Shown: positions 1-7,580, counted from the stretch's first letter. The stretch is 10,702 nucleotides of DNA from Beroe ovata (GCA_946803715.1 CAMPET010000177.1:133799-144500); one strand, 5' to 3'. The notes: generated by a model from the sequence alone, not told the origin. A program made the numbers and translations.

Positions 1-40
<40 letters not shown>
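1..40. repeat. (TG)20 microsatellite at window edge
   Basis: A pure, uninterrupted TG dinucleotide run that begins at the first base, so it probably extends further left. Alternating purine-pyrimidine DNA of this length can adopt Z-DNA and is slippage-prone. It is one of four TG/CA tracts in the window. Confidence 0.98.
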
Positions 41-41
<1 letters not shown>

Positions 42-1620
42 ATTATCACGATTCCCAGAATCACGTGGTGTGGCATTCTGAATATAGAGTGCGAAAACCG
101 CAAGATGGAGAGGTGGCTATAATAGTAGCTGATCCTAGCTTTATGTTCTGAGTGCATGTGTGTCATTCGGTTTAGTGGTTTCCGTAAGCTGCGAGCGAGA
201 CTTTGTCCCCTCCAAATTCATAACCAATGATATGCAGGTATCGAACAATATCAGTATCCTCTTGGAATCATCTGCTATAAATATTCTGCTTTAGATCCAT
301 GATATAGTTATGTAGACGCGAATCACACAAAAATTCAAAGCAAGAAGAAACTCACTGTTCAGAGCTGATTCTCGCTAAATAGCAGCGGAGTTAAGCAGTC
401 TATGCTATGGCCGTGATGAATTGCATGTTTGTACGGAGCAAAAATATTGACTACGACTTCTACGACTACATAGAGTCATGAATTACTTACACAAATAGGA
501 TAGAAAACGCGATAAACTGTTCACACTTCACACTCAGTGCTCCATAGTGTAGATATGAAGTCAGGGCAAGGCACTATAAATCAAATACCCATTATGTGTT
601 TTGGTAAGATTTTTAAAAAAAGTTATAAGATTTCCCTCGCTGAGAATAGTAAAGCAGGTGTGGACAACCGGATAGTATAATAAAACTGCTCCCCCTCTCC
701 TTCAAGTAGGAAGACACGTACATTGATAACTGGTGAGTGGAGTATCACGTGACTGGCGTATCACACGTGCGGCAGTAGTGAGTGTGTGACAATCACAATT
801 TGATACACATGGTCGGTTTTATTATAGAGTTTGGTGATGAACTATCATACGTCGTGTCATCATAATAAAGTGGGTCTTGTACTGTATCTCGATAGATTGT
901 AATTACAAAACAACATATCTATCTCGGAGTTAAACGTCTGAGTCGTTAAACCGTGTATTGCTGTAGCTGTGACAGTAGAGTGCCGCGCTTATTATAGTGG
1001 CGCAGATCGTGACGATCAATAATACTTGATTACTCCTACGAATTACTTCCAATCACATGATTGTCATAATGCCATGACAGCAAGTGATCTAGCAAGTGAT
1101 AAACTTAACTGGGGTTTTTGGGGTACAAGTAGGAGGGAGTTTTGATAAATGGATGGCGCGCTTCGCGCAAGCCAGTGCAGATACACGTGAAATGGGGAAA
1201 TGATGTTAACATAATAAGTGAAAACTGTCAGAATAAATCGAGTATGGGTTTATAAAGATTTTCAGTTATAATGGACAATGGTACGCGAATACAAGGCCGC
1301 ACATAACCAGTGATCTAGAGAGGCATAGTGTCGCTTGAACCGACACTCGACAGGTGATGTTGGAACCGACAAGTTGAACGAGCGTTTTCATTAATCGATA
1401 TTAAATTAAACACATTATAATTGGGCAACTATTGCACGGAAGTTTGGTTTGACACCAGTACCATGGAACATTATGTAAGCCCAATAATCGTTTTTTGACT
1501 TCGTCTATATAATTGGACAACTAAAAATAATGGAAATTTGGATTTTATTTGTTCGATCATAATAAGACTCGTAGCTGCAGCAAGTATAAGAATGACGAAA
1601 CACACGAATGAACATTGAAC
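41..1620. other. Non-coding stretch, no supported gene
   Basis: I see no open frame with protein-like character on either strand. Small items noted are CACGTG E-boxes at 62-67, 746-751, 764-769 and 1184-1189, a GC-rich hairpin GCGCG-CTT-CGCGC at 1156-1168, and a 7-bp dyad AGTGTCG/CGACACT at 1327-1333 and 1341-1347. TATA-like words such as CTATAAAT near 573 occur, but none is tied to a transcription unit. Confidence 0.6.
745..769. promoter_or_regulatory. Pair of CACGTG E-boxes
   Basis: A palindromic TCACGTGA at 745-752 is followed by a second CACGTG at 764-769, with 18 bp between their starts. In animals CACGTG is bound by bHLH-zipper factors (the USF, MYC/MAX, MITF/TFE families), and TCACGTGA is a preferred form for MITF/TFE-type factors. 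No gene start is visible nearby, so a regulatory role is only inferred. Chance plus mild clustering is a fair alternative. Confidence 0.25.
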
Positions 1621-1790
1621 ACACAATTTCATTTGCAATATTATATTATTTGCAATGATACGGATAAAACTTGAATAAATCTTTATATGAATATTGTTTA
1701 CTATATACTATGAATATATAATAGAAATGCTGTCGACTATATATAATATTGTTGTTCACAACCAATATGTTGTATTCATGACAATGACAG
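1621..1790. other. AT-rich block with short repeats
   Basis: This stretch is markedly richer in A and T than its surroundings. It contains ATTTGCAAT twice, 17 bp apart (1631-1639 and 1648-1656), and an imperfect dyad around 1745-1767 (ATATTGTTG against CAACCAATAT, one-base bulge). It could serve as a scaffold-attachment or easily unwound region, but nothing in the sequence proves this. Confidence 0.4.
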
Positions 1791-1810
1791 TCGGTATAAA
1801 TCATGTAAGA

Positions 1811-1855
1811 GTCACATGATTAGTGACCCATGTCACACTGTCACACCCCTGTCAC
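1811..1855. repeat. GTCAC-box cluster
   Basis: Five copies of the pentamer GTCAC lie within 45 bp: plus-strand copies at 1811, 1832, 1840 and 1851 and one inverted copy (GTGAC) at 1823-1827. TGTCACAC is tandemly repeated at 1831-1846. The pattern may be a short degenerate tandem repeat or a cluster of factor-binding sites; no gene start supports the second reading. Confidence 0.5.
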
Positions 1856-2137
1856 ATAACCCAGTGGTGGATTCTCGTAGGGTGTCGGATTAAAGTACAA
1901 ATCTGTTCGCGATCCGATTCTCTTGACACAATTTCCCTCTATTAGAATGATCATGAAATCAACCTGGTAACTTGTCAGATTTAGATTAATTTAGCGGGAC
2001 ATGGACGTACAGGAGTAGAATAGGGATCCAGTCATCCAACATGATAGGCGGATGACATAATCATACAGCTGATCAAGACATGACAACACATTTAATAATG
2101 TGCAGAGAAATGGTATGCATAGAAATAGTATGCGTAG

Positions 2138-2564
2138 AAACTCTCGAAGGAGCTTCTTCAAATTCTCAGCTCAACTCTCATGGAGGCTCAACGGGGCTTT
2201 TTAAAGGACAAAATTGAAACATTTAACTCCTTAATTAGTCACAGCTTTACCTACTTAGGTGACTTTCACTTGATAGGTGACACTTTAACATTAATTGCTG
2301 ACAACCTGCTCATAACTGAATATGATGTCAAATCAGTAACTGGACATCATATTCTTAACTCAACGGTGACCTCACCGCCACGAAAATCTCGTTCTACGTT
2401 TAGGCAGTTGAGCTGCGATGTCCTTTAAACTCTTATCCAGAGCCTGTGCTGCTTCAACACGAATATTGAGTGAAAATGCGCTGGTTATGCACTGGTTTAA
2501 TGGTTTCTCAGAGTTACTTGCCATGAAAACTATTCCAGGACAGAGAAACACGAAATTCTGCTAA
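2138..2564 (+). pseudogene. Possible death-fold (CARD-like) coding remnant, frame-broken
   Basis: I do not recognise a specific gene. The frame is open from 2138, just after an in-frame TAG, to a TAA at 2426-2428, with the first ATG at 2180. Counting from that ATG, residues 6-40 look like amphipathic helices, and residues 38-55 (LIADNLLITEYDVKSVTG) resemble the helix 3-4 region of CARD/death-fold domains. A second frame, shifted by one base, runs from ATG 2418 to TAA 2562-2564. It carries ALVMHWFNGFSELLA, which resembles the last helix of such domains. Together the two frames give roughly the expected order and length of one death-fold domain with one frame change near 2410-2430. TGCGTAG before 2138 could be a splice acceptor, but it lacks a pyrimidine tract, and I find no convincing short intron joining the frames. 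Known: CARD and related domains mediate adaptor assembly in innate immunity and apoptosis. Inferred: this fragment belongs there. It could equally be a chance ORF or the antisense shadow of the minus-strand ORF at 2372-2524. Confidence 0.3.
2372..2524 (-). CDS. Short antisense ORF, 50 codons, function unknown
   Basis: On the minus strand an ATG (complement of 2522-2524) opens 50 codons to a TGA (complement of 2372-2374). The product starts MASNSEKPLNQ and has an amphipathic helix-like middle (VEAAQALDKSLKDIAAQL) followed by a basic PKRR. Just upstream is a pyrimidine-rich run ending in GGAATAG that resembles a splice acceptor, and the ORF ends in CG/GTGAGG, close to a splice donor, so it could also be read as one internal exon. 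It overlaps the plus-strand death-fold-like frames, and at most one of the two is likely to be real. The Kozak context is weak (T at -3, G at +4). Without homology or RNA evidence an ORF this short is usually chance. Confidence 0.15.
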   Translation of the reverse strand: MASNSEKPLNQCITSAFSLNIRVEAAQALDKSLKDIAAQLPKRRTRFSWR

Positions 2565-2658
2565 ATTGTATTACCTGAAATTCACGATGTGAAATTCAGC
2601 CAATGGAGCAGCAACAAATAACGGTAATTGACTGCTCCACCGAAACCCCCTTTTCGCT

Positions 2659-2713
2659 CCCAAAATGTCCCTTTTGCCCCCAAAATGTCCCCTTTCCGCC
2701 CCCAAAATGCCCC
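2659..2713 (-). other. Predicted G-quadruplex motif, minus strand
   Basis: Six runs of three to five C on the plus strand (2659-2661, 2669-2671, 2677-2681, 2689-2692, 2699-2703, 2710-2713) are separated by 7, 5, 7, 6 and 6 bases. The minus strand therefore meets the G3+N1-7 quadruplex pattern, with an i-motif possible on the plus strand. It lies in the left arm of the fold-back element. Confidence 0.6.
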
Positions 2714-2738
2714 AATTTGAGCCCCCTTTTTTGAAAGT

Positions 2739-2773
2739 GGGCAAAAAGGGGCATTTTGGGGGCAAAAAGGGGG
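2739..2773 (+). other. Predicted G-quadruplex motif, plus strand
   Basis: Four G-runs (2739-2741, 2748-2751, 2758-2762, 2769-2773) are separated by three loops of exactly 6 nt (CAAAAA, CATTTT, CAAAAA). This meets the G3+N1-7 quadruplex pattern with very regular loops. It occupies the right arm of the fold-back element and mirrors the minus-strand motif in the left arm. Confidence 0.6.
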
Positions 2774-2792
2774 CGGTGGCGGAGTAGTCAAT

Positions 2793-4372
2793 AGCCCAAA
2801 TAACAATTTAACATGGTGAAATGCACAACGCCGGTACCGTCTTAGATAGACACTTAGCATACACCTTATTATCAGCATACACGTATCAGCACATGAAAAA
2901 TAATAAAACGAGTTAGAGGGTTGTTGGGTAACTTTGCAGTCGCTCCTGATGTGGATCGGCAGCAAAACAGACATCTCTCGATCTCTCTACTGGTTTGACT
3001 TTGAGTTCAACTCATTAAGCTGACAGATATGTGACGAATAGGCATCTCATAAATAGCCAGAGTGGTTCCTCGCTATGATTATTCAAGAATAACAGTGACA
3101 GCTTATGCAGCGTTCTAGCGCTATTTTCATTACACGAGTCGCTCAAAATTCCCAGTTCAGCGACCGGCGGAAATAATATGGCCTTCCCAAGTGTAAGTCA
3201 AACAATCTTCGTCTCATAGTAATTAGGGCCAATAAAAGAACCCACACAAACGATCATTTAACAGATTTGCTTTTATACACGGAACGCTACGATTAACATT
3301 ATTTGGCGGAGTATGGAGACAACCAATCCATCATATGACCACGAATTTGACATATCTTATGGAGTAACTAATAGAATTTGGACACAGAACCGCGGAATTA
3401 AATGGGAGGGATTCATTATTTTTTGACATTCTGTGACGCAAACTTCATATCTAGAAGCAAATGACGAGCGGGGGGAAGGTTGGGAAATAGATTCATATGT
3501 CATTTGATCAATATTTGATCAAATACAAGTAACCGGCCGCTCTATTATACAGTTGTATGTTACCCAAGCCCCATCAAACATGGTATTGGTTGAACAGTTT
3601 ATAGTGATACGACCGAGCCCATGTTCATTATAGGTACAGAGTGATCGGTTGACTGTCCGCATGTTCAACGAGTTATATGAAATGTGGAGATCCAACATAA
3701 TTCGTGAATGTATGATTAACGACATGTGATTTGAGATATGACAACGGAATGAACGCTTCATTGCTACAGTAAAGATTCGTAACCTACAACACTTCTAGTC
3801 CTAATCTTCTATTCCTTATTCTATAGTCACCATAAGATTGCTTTTTCACACGCCATCTCTCCAAATGTCTCGCCTCAGTTCTCTCCTAGTAAAATACTCC
3901 CTCAATCTCAGTTGAGGGCGGTGTTCTATGATTAACACCAAGAGATGAAAGTAACACGTTTGATTAGAACCATGTCAAAGAAACTGTCAGCTTATCTTCC
4001 CTTGAACCCGAAATTCAGAGGATTGGGAACAGCTTCCATGAAACAGCTAATGAACAGCTTGGAGCTTCCATGAGATAGAAGGTATGCTAAAGGGTTGGGG
4101 AATGAGGTTGGGGAAAAATACGATGCGAACTTCACGCTTAATACGGGCATTTTTTGTAGGGAGGATCGGATATTCAGTTATGTAGCATCGTGCAGGAAGC
4201 TCTGATTTATTTTCGGTAATGAACTCGAGATTTTGTCATCTGGAAACATATGGTTGTAGTAACACTCGATAAAATAAATGAGTACAAGAATTTCGGAGGA
4301 TGGAAAAAATGAACATATACATAGCTGAAAACATACAAACTAATAACCTGACATCACCATAGTGGACACTAG
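2793..4372. other. Non-coding stretch, no supported gene
   Basis: No reading frame here looks protein-like. Minor structures are TTGATCAA-type near-palindromic repeats at 3502-3524, a 7-bp-arm hairpin CCCTCAA/TTGAGGG at 3899-3918, and a direct repeat AGCTTCCATGA at 4031-4041 and 4063-4073. Open stretches near 3519-3761 on the minus strand show no recognisable domain. Confidence 0.6.
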
Positions 4373-4440
4373 ACACTGTCCAGTGGACAGTGTATGATGC
4401 TGTGGACTGTAGCGGGGCCGGTGCACCCATTGAGGGTGCA
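4373..4440. repeat. Two adjacent perfect dyads
   Basis: Two inverted repeats lie close together. ACACTGTCCA-G-TGGACAGTGT at 4373-4393 has perfect 10-bp arms around one base. TGCACCC-ATTGA-GGGTGCA at 4422-4440 has perfect 7-bp arms. The word GTGGAC recurs nearby (4362, 4385, 4402, 4694, 4714 approximately), suggesting a degenerate local repeat family. Function is unknown. Confidence 0.6.
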
Positions 4441-4565
4441 ACAAACTGATAAATTACGTCAATAGGCGACAAAAGTGTTTGAGAATATGATCATGCATAC
4501 AGACATAAATGAAAAATACCAACGGAATATGCTGTTATCAAAGCTGGGATATAATATTTGAGAAC

Positions 4566-4597
4566 CATTGAAATTGTAACATTGAAATTGTAACATT
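4566..4597. repeat. 14-bp tandem repeat, 2.2 copies
   Basis: The unit ATTGAAATTGTAAC occurs twice head to tail without a mismatch (4567-4580 and 4581-4594), plus a few bases of a third. It is a simple slippage-type duplication. Confidence 0.85.
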
Positions 4598-4858
4598 ATA
4601 TTCGCAATTTTCGCGGAACCGGCATCATGTCGTTACTCTACAGCTCTAATATGGACCCAAATCGGATTTCCTCGCAGCATTTCCGTCCACGCTGTGGACT
4701 CCATGCAACCTATGTGGACTGCTCCTTTCACACGCTAGATTGTATCCTTACCGCAGCCCAGGACGGAAAGCGATTGTAGGACTATATAGCTAAAACGTTG
4801 TGTAGCTAGAGTCATACATTACTGGTTTTAGCTATATTGTCCGTTAGCTATATAGTCC

Positions 4859-4898
4859 GGAATGAGGGCTTAATAGCTACATCAGACCTCCTCATTCC
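4859..4898. repeat. Hairpin inside the compound repeat
   Basis: GGAATGAGG (4859-4867) and CCTCATTCC (4890-4898) are perfect 9-bp inverted arms around a 22-nt loop. It abuts the first double copy of the TTAGCTATATAGTCCG motif and may be the end of a sub-element. Confidence 0.6.
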
Positions 4899-4954
4899 TG
4901 AATAAGCAATAGGAAATGCCATTGAGCACGTTTTCCCTCCCATTTGACTCGGCC

Positions 4955-5008
4955 TTACCCTAGCCTCAACTGTTACCCTATCCCTTTCCCTAACCCTTTC
5001 ACTAAACC
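4955..5008 (-). repeat. Degenerate telomere-like (TTAGGG)n tract
   Basis: The plus strand shows repeated CCCTA/CCCTT words, with one exact CCCTAACCCT at 4988-4997 and variants TTACCCTA, TACCCTATCCC and TTTCCCTAA around it. The minus strand therefore reads as a decayed TTAGGG array, the standard animal telomere repeat. It lies inside the compound repeat, which suggests an interstitial telomere-like insertion or an element that carries such sequence. Degeneracy is high, so chance CT-richness remains possible. Confidence 0.4.
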
Positions 5009-5170
5009 TTTGATATAGCAAGGGGACTGTGGGGATTTAGCTATATATTCCGATTCGCGGACGATATAGCTAAACCGAAAGTCAGCCAATTTGATGGTCT
5101 TAGCTATATGATATAGTCCGTTAGCTATATAGTCCGCACAACAAATAAATCAGATATATGCGCGTTGCTG

Positions 5171-5206
5171 TGCGGGCCCACACGGCGGGGTCATGCTGTG
5201 CCCGCA
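5171..5206. repeat. GC-rich hairpin
   Basis: TGCGGGC (5171-5177) pairs with GCCCGCA (5200-5206) around 22 nt. The segment also contains a near-palindrome GTGCGGGCCCACAC. It is a sharp GC island in AT-rich surroundings, 35 bp downstream of the compound repeat. Confidence 0.5.
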
Positions 5207-6560
5207 GTCAGTTGTGAGGTCCAAATTTCAGTATGATAAGACATCAGAAGTGGGATGTCATACGGTCTTTTCGGTGTTATTGGTACAGCTGATGACTTAA
5301 TAATAGATAGCGCAGTGATTGGGAGAGTGGGTGATTGTATGAGGAACAGCGCAATGACAAATTAGAGTGGTTTTCAGGTATGAAGCAATAAATCTGTGAT
5401 CATACAAACAATGAACATCACACACAAATATCGCACACAATGATACAATTGTCTAACATCCTCGGTGAGGGGGATATCATATGCTGTTGGGCTAGATCAA
5501 TCAGAGTGTGGCATACGACTTCCTAATAACATAAGAACTCACGATGGATGGGCAGATGCAAGGTAGCGCTCTACGAAACAGTATATGGGCACGTTAACCT
5601 TTAGCACATCCTCGCATGTAAATTACTGAATTAGCCTAGACGAACTTGGGACAGTATTAAATGCGTCTGAACAAAGTGAAAGAGCAGTGAAGACCGGCTA
5701 GTATTGGATTATAGTGAGAGTTCACTACGAGACCCCTGATCATGACAGCCCTTCATTTAGGAAGGAGAAATTATTGAGGGAGAATTATTGATATGGAAGT
5801 TATTGTTCATCGAGTGAATCATGGCTTACTATAGTAGGGGATAATACAGAGCATTCTCATTATAGCAAGACCGTAATAATTTGTCATGGTGATTTTTGGA
5901 AAAGCTGGGGATGTTCTAGCACTGAGCTCATCATGATAATATTGTGATCTCCGCTAAAATCTGACTAGGGACTATCCTAAAACCGATGCTGTTCAGCCTG
6001 CAAAGCTTGACTATAGAGTATGATGCTTGTACCTATACCAGATACCTACACAATATGAGACAGAGAAAGAAGCTGTTTTCTATTGAATATAATGATAACG
6101 CGTCAGAAAAAATACTATCGGAGTCGAACAGACCACGATCACACTATAAACTGCCTTTTTACAAAAGATGCCGTGTGTCACAGCATAAAATTCCACATAA
6201 AGACTATCAATATTGTGAAAGCGATCATATGGATCGGGACACGACAACATCCGGCATACAAATAATATATAGGTATCATATGCAATGAGATTTGATTTCG
6301 AATGATTACACAATGCTCATATTCATAATACGAGTGGACCGCATTGACGCCATGTGCAAAATTAGGAACGGCTCTGAAAGATTTGAGGACTTAAACCGAT
6401 AGCAATTCATTGCAACTGAGTCAAGAGTTTTATAAGTGAACGGTTAAAACTTCACTGCATTATTATCACGGGCAATGCAGTATTCAGCATGTGTCCAGAA
6501 TGCAAGAGAGGGATAAACAACAAATGAACACAGAATACTAATAGCCTGGTTGCGTTGCCG
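5207..6560. other. Non-coding stretch, one unsupported 100-codon ORF
   Basis: I see no convincing gene. An ATG at 5986 opens 100 codons to 6288 on the plus strand, rich in Tyr, Arg, His and Ser, with no signal peptide, membrane segment or recognisable motif. A minus-strand frame is open across most of the same region. At this AT content a few open stretches of about 100 codons are expected by chance in 10 kb. A loose 15-bp repeat (GGAGAAATTATTGAG then GGAGAATTATTGA) lies near 5763-5791. Confidence 0.5.
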
Positions 6561-6591
6561 ACACACACATAACACACACAGGCACACACAG

Positions 6592-6628
<37 letters not shown>
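6561..6628. repeat. (CA)n microsatellite, interrupted then pure
   Basis: A CA tract with TAA and two GG interruptions at its left becomes a pure (CA)18 from 6593 to 6628. Long Cys/Val or His/Thr open frames reported across it are translation artefacts of the repeat. Confidence 0.97.
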
Positions 6629-6632
<4 letters not shown>

Positions 6633-7166
6633 CCAACTGAGAATCAGAAAAATCAGAAAGAATCATCGATACGCGATCTTCGAGACACAAAAGAAACCGA
6701 CAAAATACACTTACAATATGGACAAAATATGTTCTCAACAATTTACAATTTAAATTAAGCCAAATAAAAAGCTATAAACGCCGCGCACGACGGATTGCGC
6801 GTTTTGTGCTATGAAATTTCGCAAAGTTATTCTAATTTTTATAGAATTTTACAAAGTAAGCGAGGGCCGATGGAAGCGCGCGCGCTACAACTGCCGGCAG
6901 CTGGCAGATTTTGATAAAAAGTAGAACTAGTGTGTAGTAACTCAGTAAGTATAGCTGTACAAGTATCAGTATATTTAGAACTATGTGCACGGTGAATTAT
7001 GCCACATAATTTTGATATTTAGCGGTTGTCTGATCTTAATGTCGCGACACGGGTCAGTGATTCCGGTTCAGAAGCTAATACTTATACAGTACCCCGTTTA
7101 CTATTACTGCAGTAGTACTGCACTGCAACTGTACGATTCAGCTGATGCTATAACAAGTGCATGGAC
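6629..7166. other. No supported gene; CpG-rich patch at 6779-6906
   Basis: The stretch 6779-6906 has unusual CpG density for this window (CGCCGCGCACGACGG, a GCGCGCGCGC run near 6875, and the palindrome CTGCCGGCAG at 6891-6900), interrupted by AT-rich sequence. This could be a small unmethylated patch or a decayed promoter, but no transcript is visible. The open frame entering from 6985 begins with GTG, not ATG, and is not a credible nuclear gene. Confidence 0.45.
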
Positions 7167-7293
7167 CAATTGGCATGTGGCAATTGGCATGAAGTATGCA
7201 CCTAAGTATGCGCCTAAGTACGCACAAGTACCTCTTAAGTACGCACAATTAGGATGCATAAAAGAGTACAACTACAAGTTGTACTTGTAGTAC
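7167..7293. repeat. Short direct repeats and nested hairpins
   Basis: CAATTGGCATG occurs at 7167-7177 and 7181-7191. It is followed by 12-bp units of the form TAAGTATGCGCC or TAAGTACGCAC at 7192-7246. Read in one frame these give KYAP, KYAP, KYAQ, VPL, KYAQ, with differences mostly at third codon positions, in a frame that has no ATG until well inside. The frame ends inside a cluster of three mutually exclusive dyads: GTACAACT/AGTTGTAC (7266-7284), ACTACAAG/CTTGTAGT (7271-7291) and GTACT/AGTAC (7281-7293). Confidence 0.6.
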
Positions 7294-7336
7294 AACATAT
7301 TATTTAATACACTGAAAATCAGATGTAAATTAGGTA

Positions 7337-7539
7337 CTTTTTCACTTTATGATTTAACGCTTTTCAAAATTTTTCACGTTGATGGTAAGTGTAAGCTTGA
7401 TCAACATGTTCGTTTTCACTTTATGATTTAACTTTTTCACTTTATGATTTAACTTTTTGATTTAACTTTTTCACTTTATGATTTAACGCTTTTCAAATTT
7501 TTTCACGTTGATGGTAAGTGTAAGCTTGATCAACATGTT
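7337..7539. repeat. 74-bp direct duplication with intervening partial copies
   Basis: Two 74-bp copies (7337-7410 and 7466-7539) differ at one base. The 55 bp between them is made of shortened copies of the first part of the unit: TTTTCACTTTATGATTTAAC at 7413-7432 and 7434-7453, then a truncated copy. The near-identity indicates a recent duplication by slippage or unequal exchange. Each full copy also carries ATGGTAAGTG, a strong match to the 5' splice consensus, though no exon is evident. Confidence 0.93.
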
Positions 7540-7544
7540 GATCA
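7527..7544. repeat. Perfect 18-bp palindrome
   Basis: TGATCAACATGTTGATCA is a perfect palindrome straddling the right boundary of the second 74-bp copy. The first copy shares only its left part and diverges to CGTTTTC, so the boundary of the duplication falls inside the palindrome. Confidence 0.9.
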
Positions 7545-7580
7545 TGAGAGCATAATCCAGCTGCTTATAATACACTGGAT

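Larger units (their letters stand above)
2627..2792. mobile_element. Small fold-back element with C/G-rich arms (MITE-like)
   Basis: The left end reads ATTGACTGCTCCACC and the right end, reverse-complemented, reads ATTGACTACTCCGCC. The matching continues inward through CCCCCTTTT and CCCCAAAATG-type blocks, giving terminal inverted repeats of about 45 bp with small indels. Inside the left arm a unit of about 21 bp, of the form GCCCCCAAAATGTCCCCTTT, is repeated about three times. No coding capacity is present. A target-site duplication is unclear: an AT dinucleotide flanks the shorter TGACTRCTCC version of the ends. Size, end symmetry and lack of genes fit a non-autonomous DNA transposon, but a locally formed inverted tandem repeat is the alternative. 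Confidence 0.55.
4779..5136. mobile_element. Compound palindromic repeat (TTAGCTATATAGTCCG family)
   Basis: Seven copies of one motif, consensus TTAGCTATATAGTCCG, occur in both orientations. Minus-oriented copies are at 4779-4796 and 5058-5075; plus-oriented copies are at 4825-4843, 4844-4859, 5035-5052, 5099-5120 and 5121-5136. Two sub-blocks share one architecture (inverted copy, 22-28 bp spacer, two direct copies): 4779-4859 and 5058-5136. Their last 21 bases are identical, 277 bp apart. The 4779-4796/4825-4842 pair can fold with one mismatch in 18. Outermost copies face each other as terminal inverted repeats would. No ORF is present. Best guess is a MITE or foldback element, or two nested copies; no clear target-site duplication is seen. 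Confidence 0.5.

Noticed and set aside
2571-2974. Minus-strand ORFs of 64 and 130 codons over the fold-back element
   Set aside because: The Gly/Lys/Phe-rich periodic peptide is a translation of the G-rich tandem units of the element, and the rest shows no protein-like pattern.
4236-4472. 78-codon minus-strand ORF
   Set aside because: It runs across the two dyads and simple sequence, with no recognisable domain.
5986-6288. 100-codon plus-strand ORF as a gene
   Set aside because: No recognisable motif, no codon or composition contrast with the surroundings, a competing minus-strand open frame, and a length expected by chance in AT-rich DNA of this size.
6985-7290. 101-codon plus-strand ORF as a protein gene
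   Set aside because: It begins with GTG rather than ATG, and the first true ATG is well inside. The KYAP repeat is noted as a finding, but the frame is not supported as a gene.
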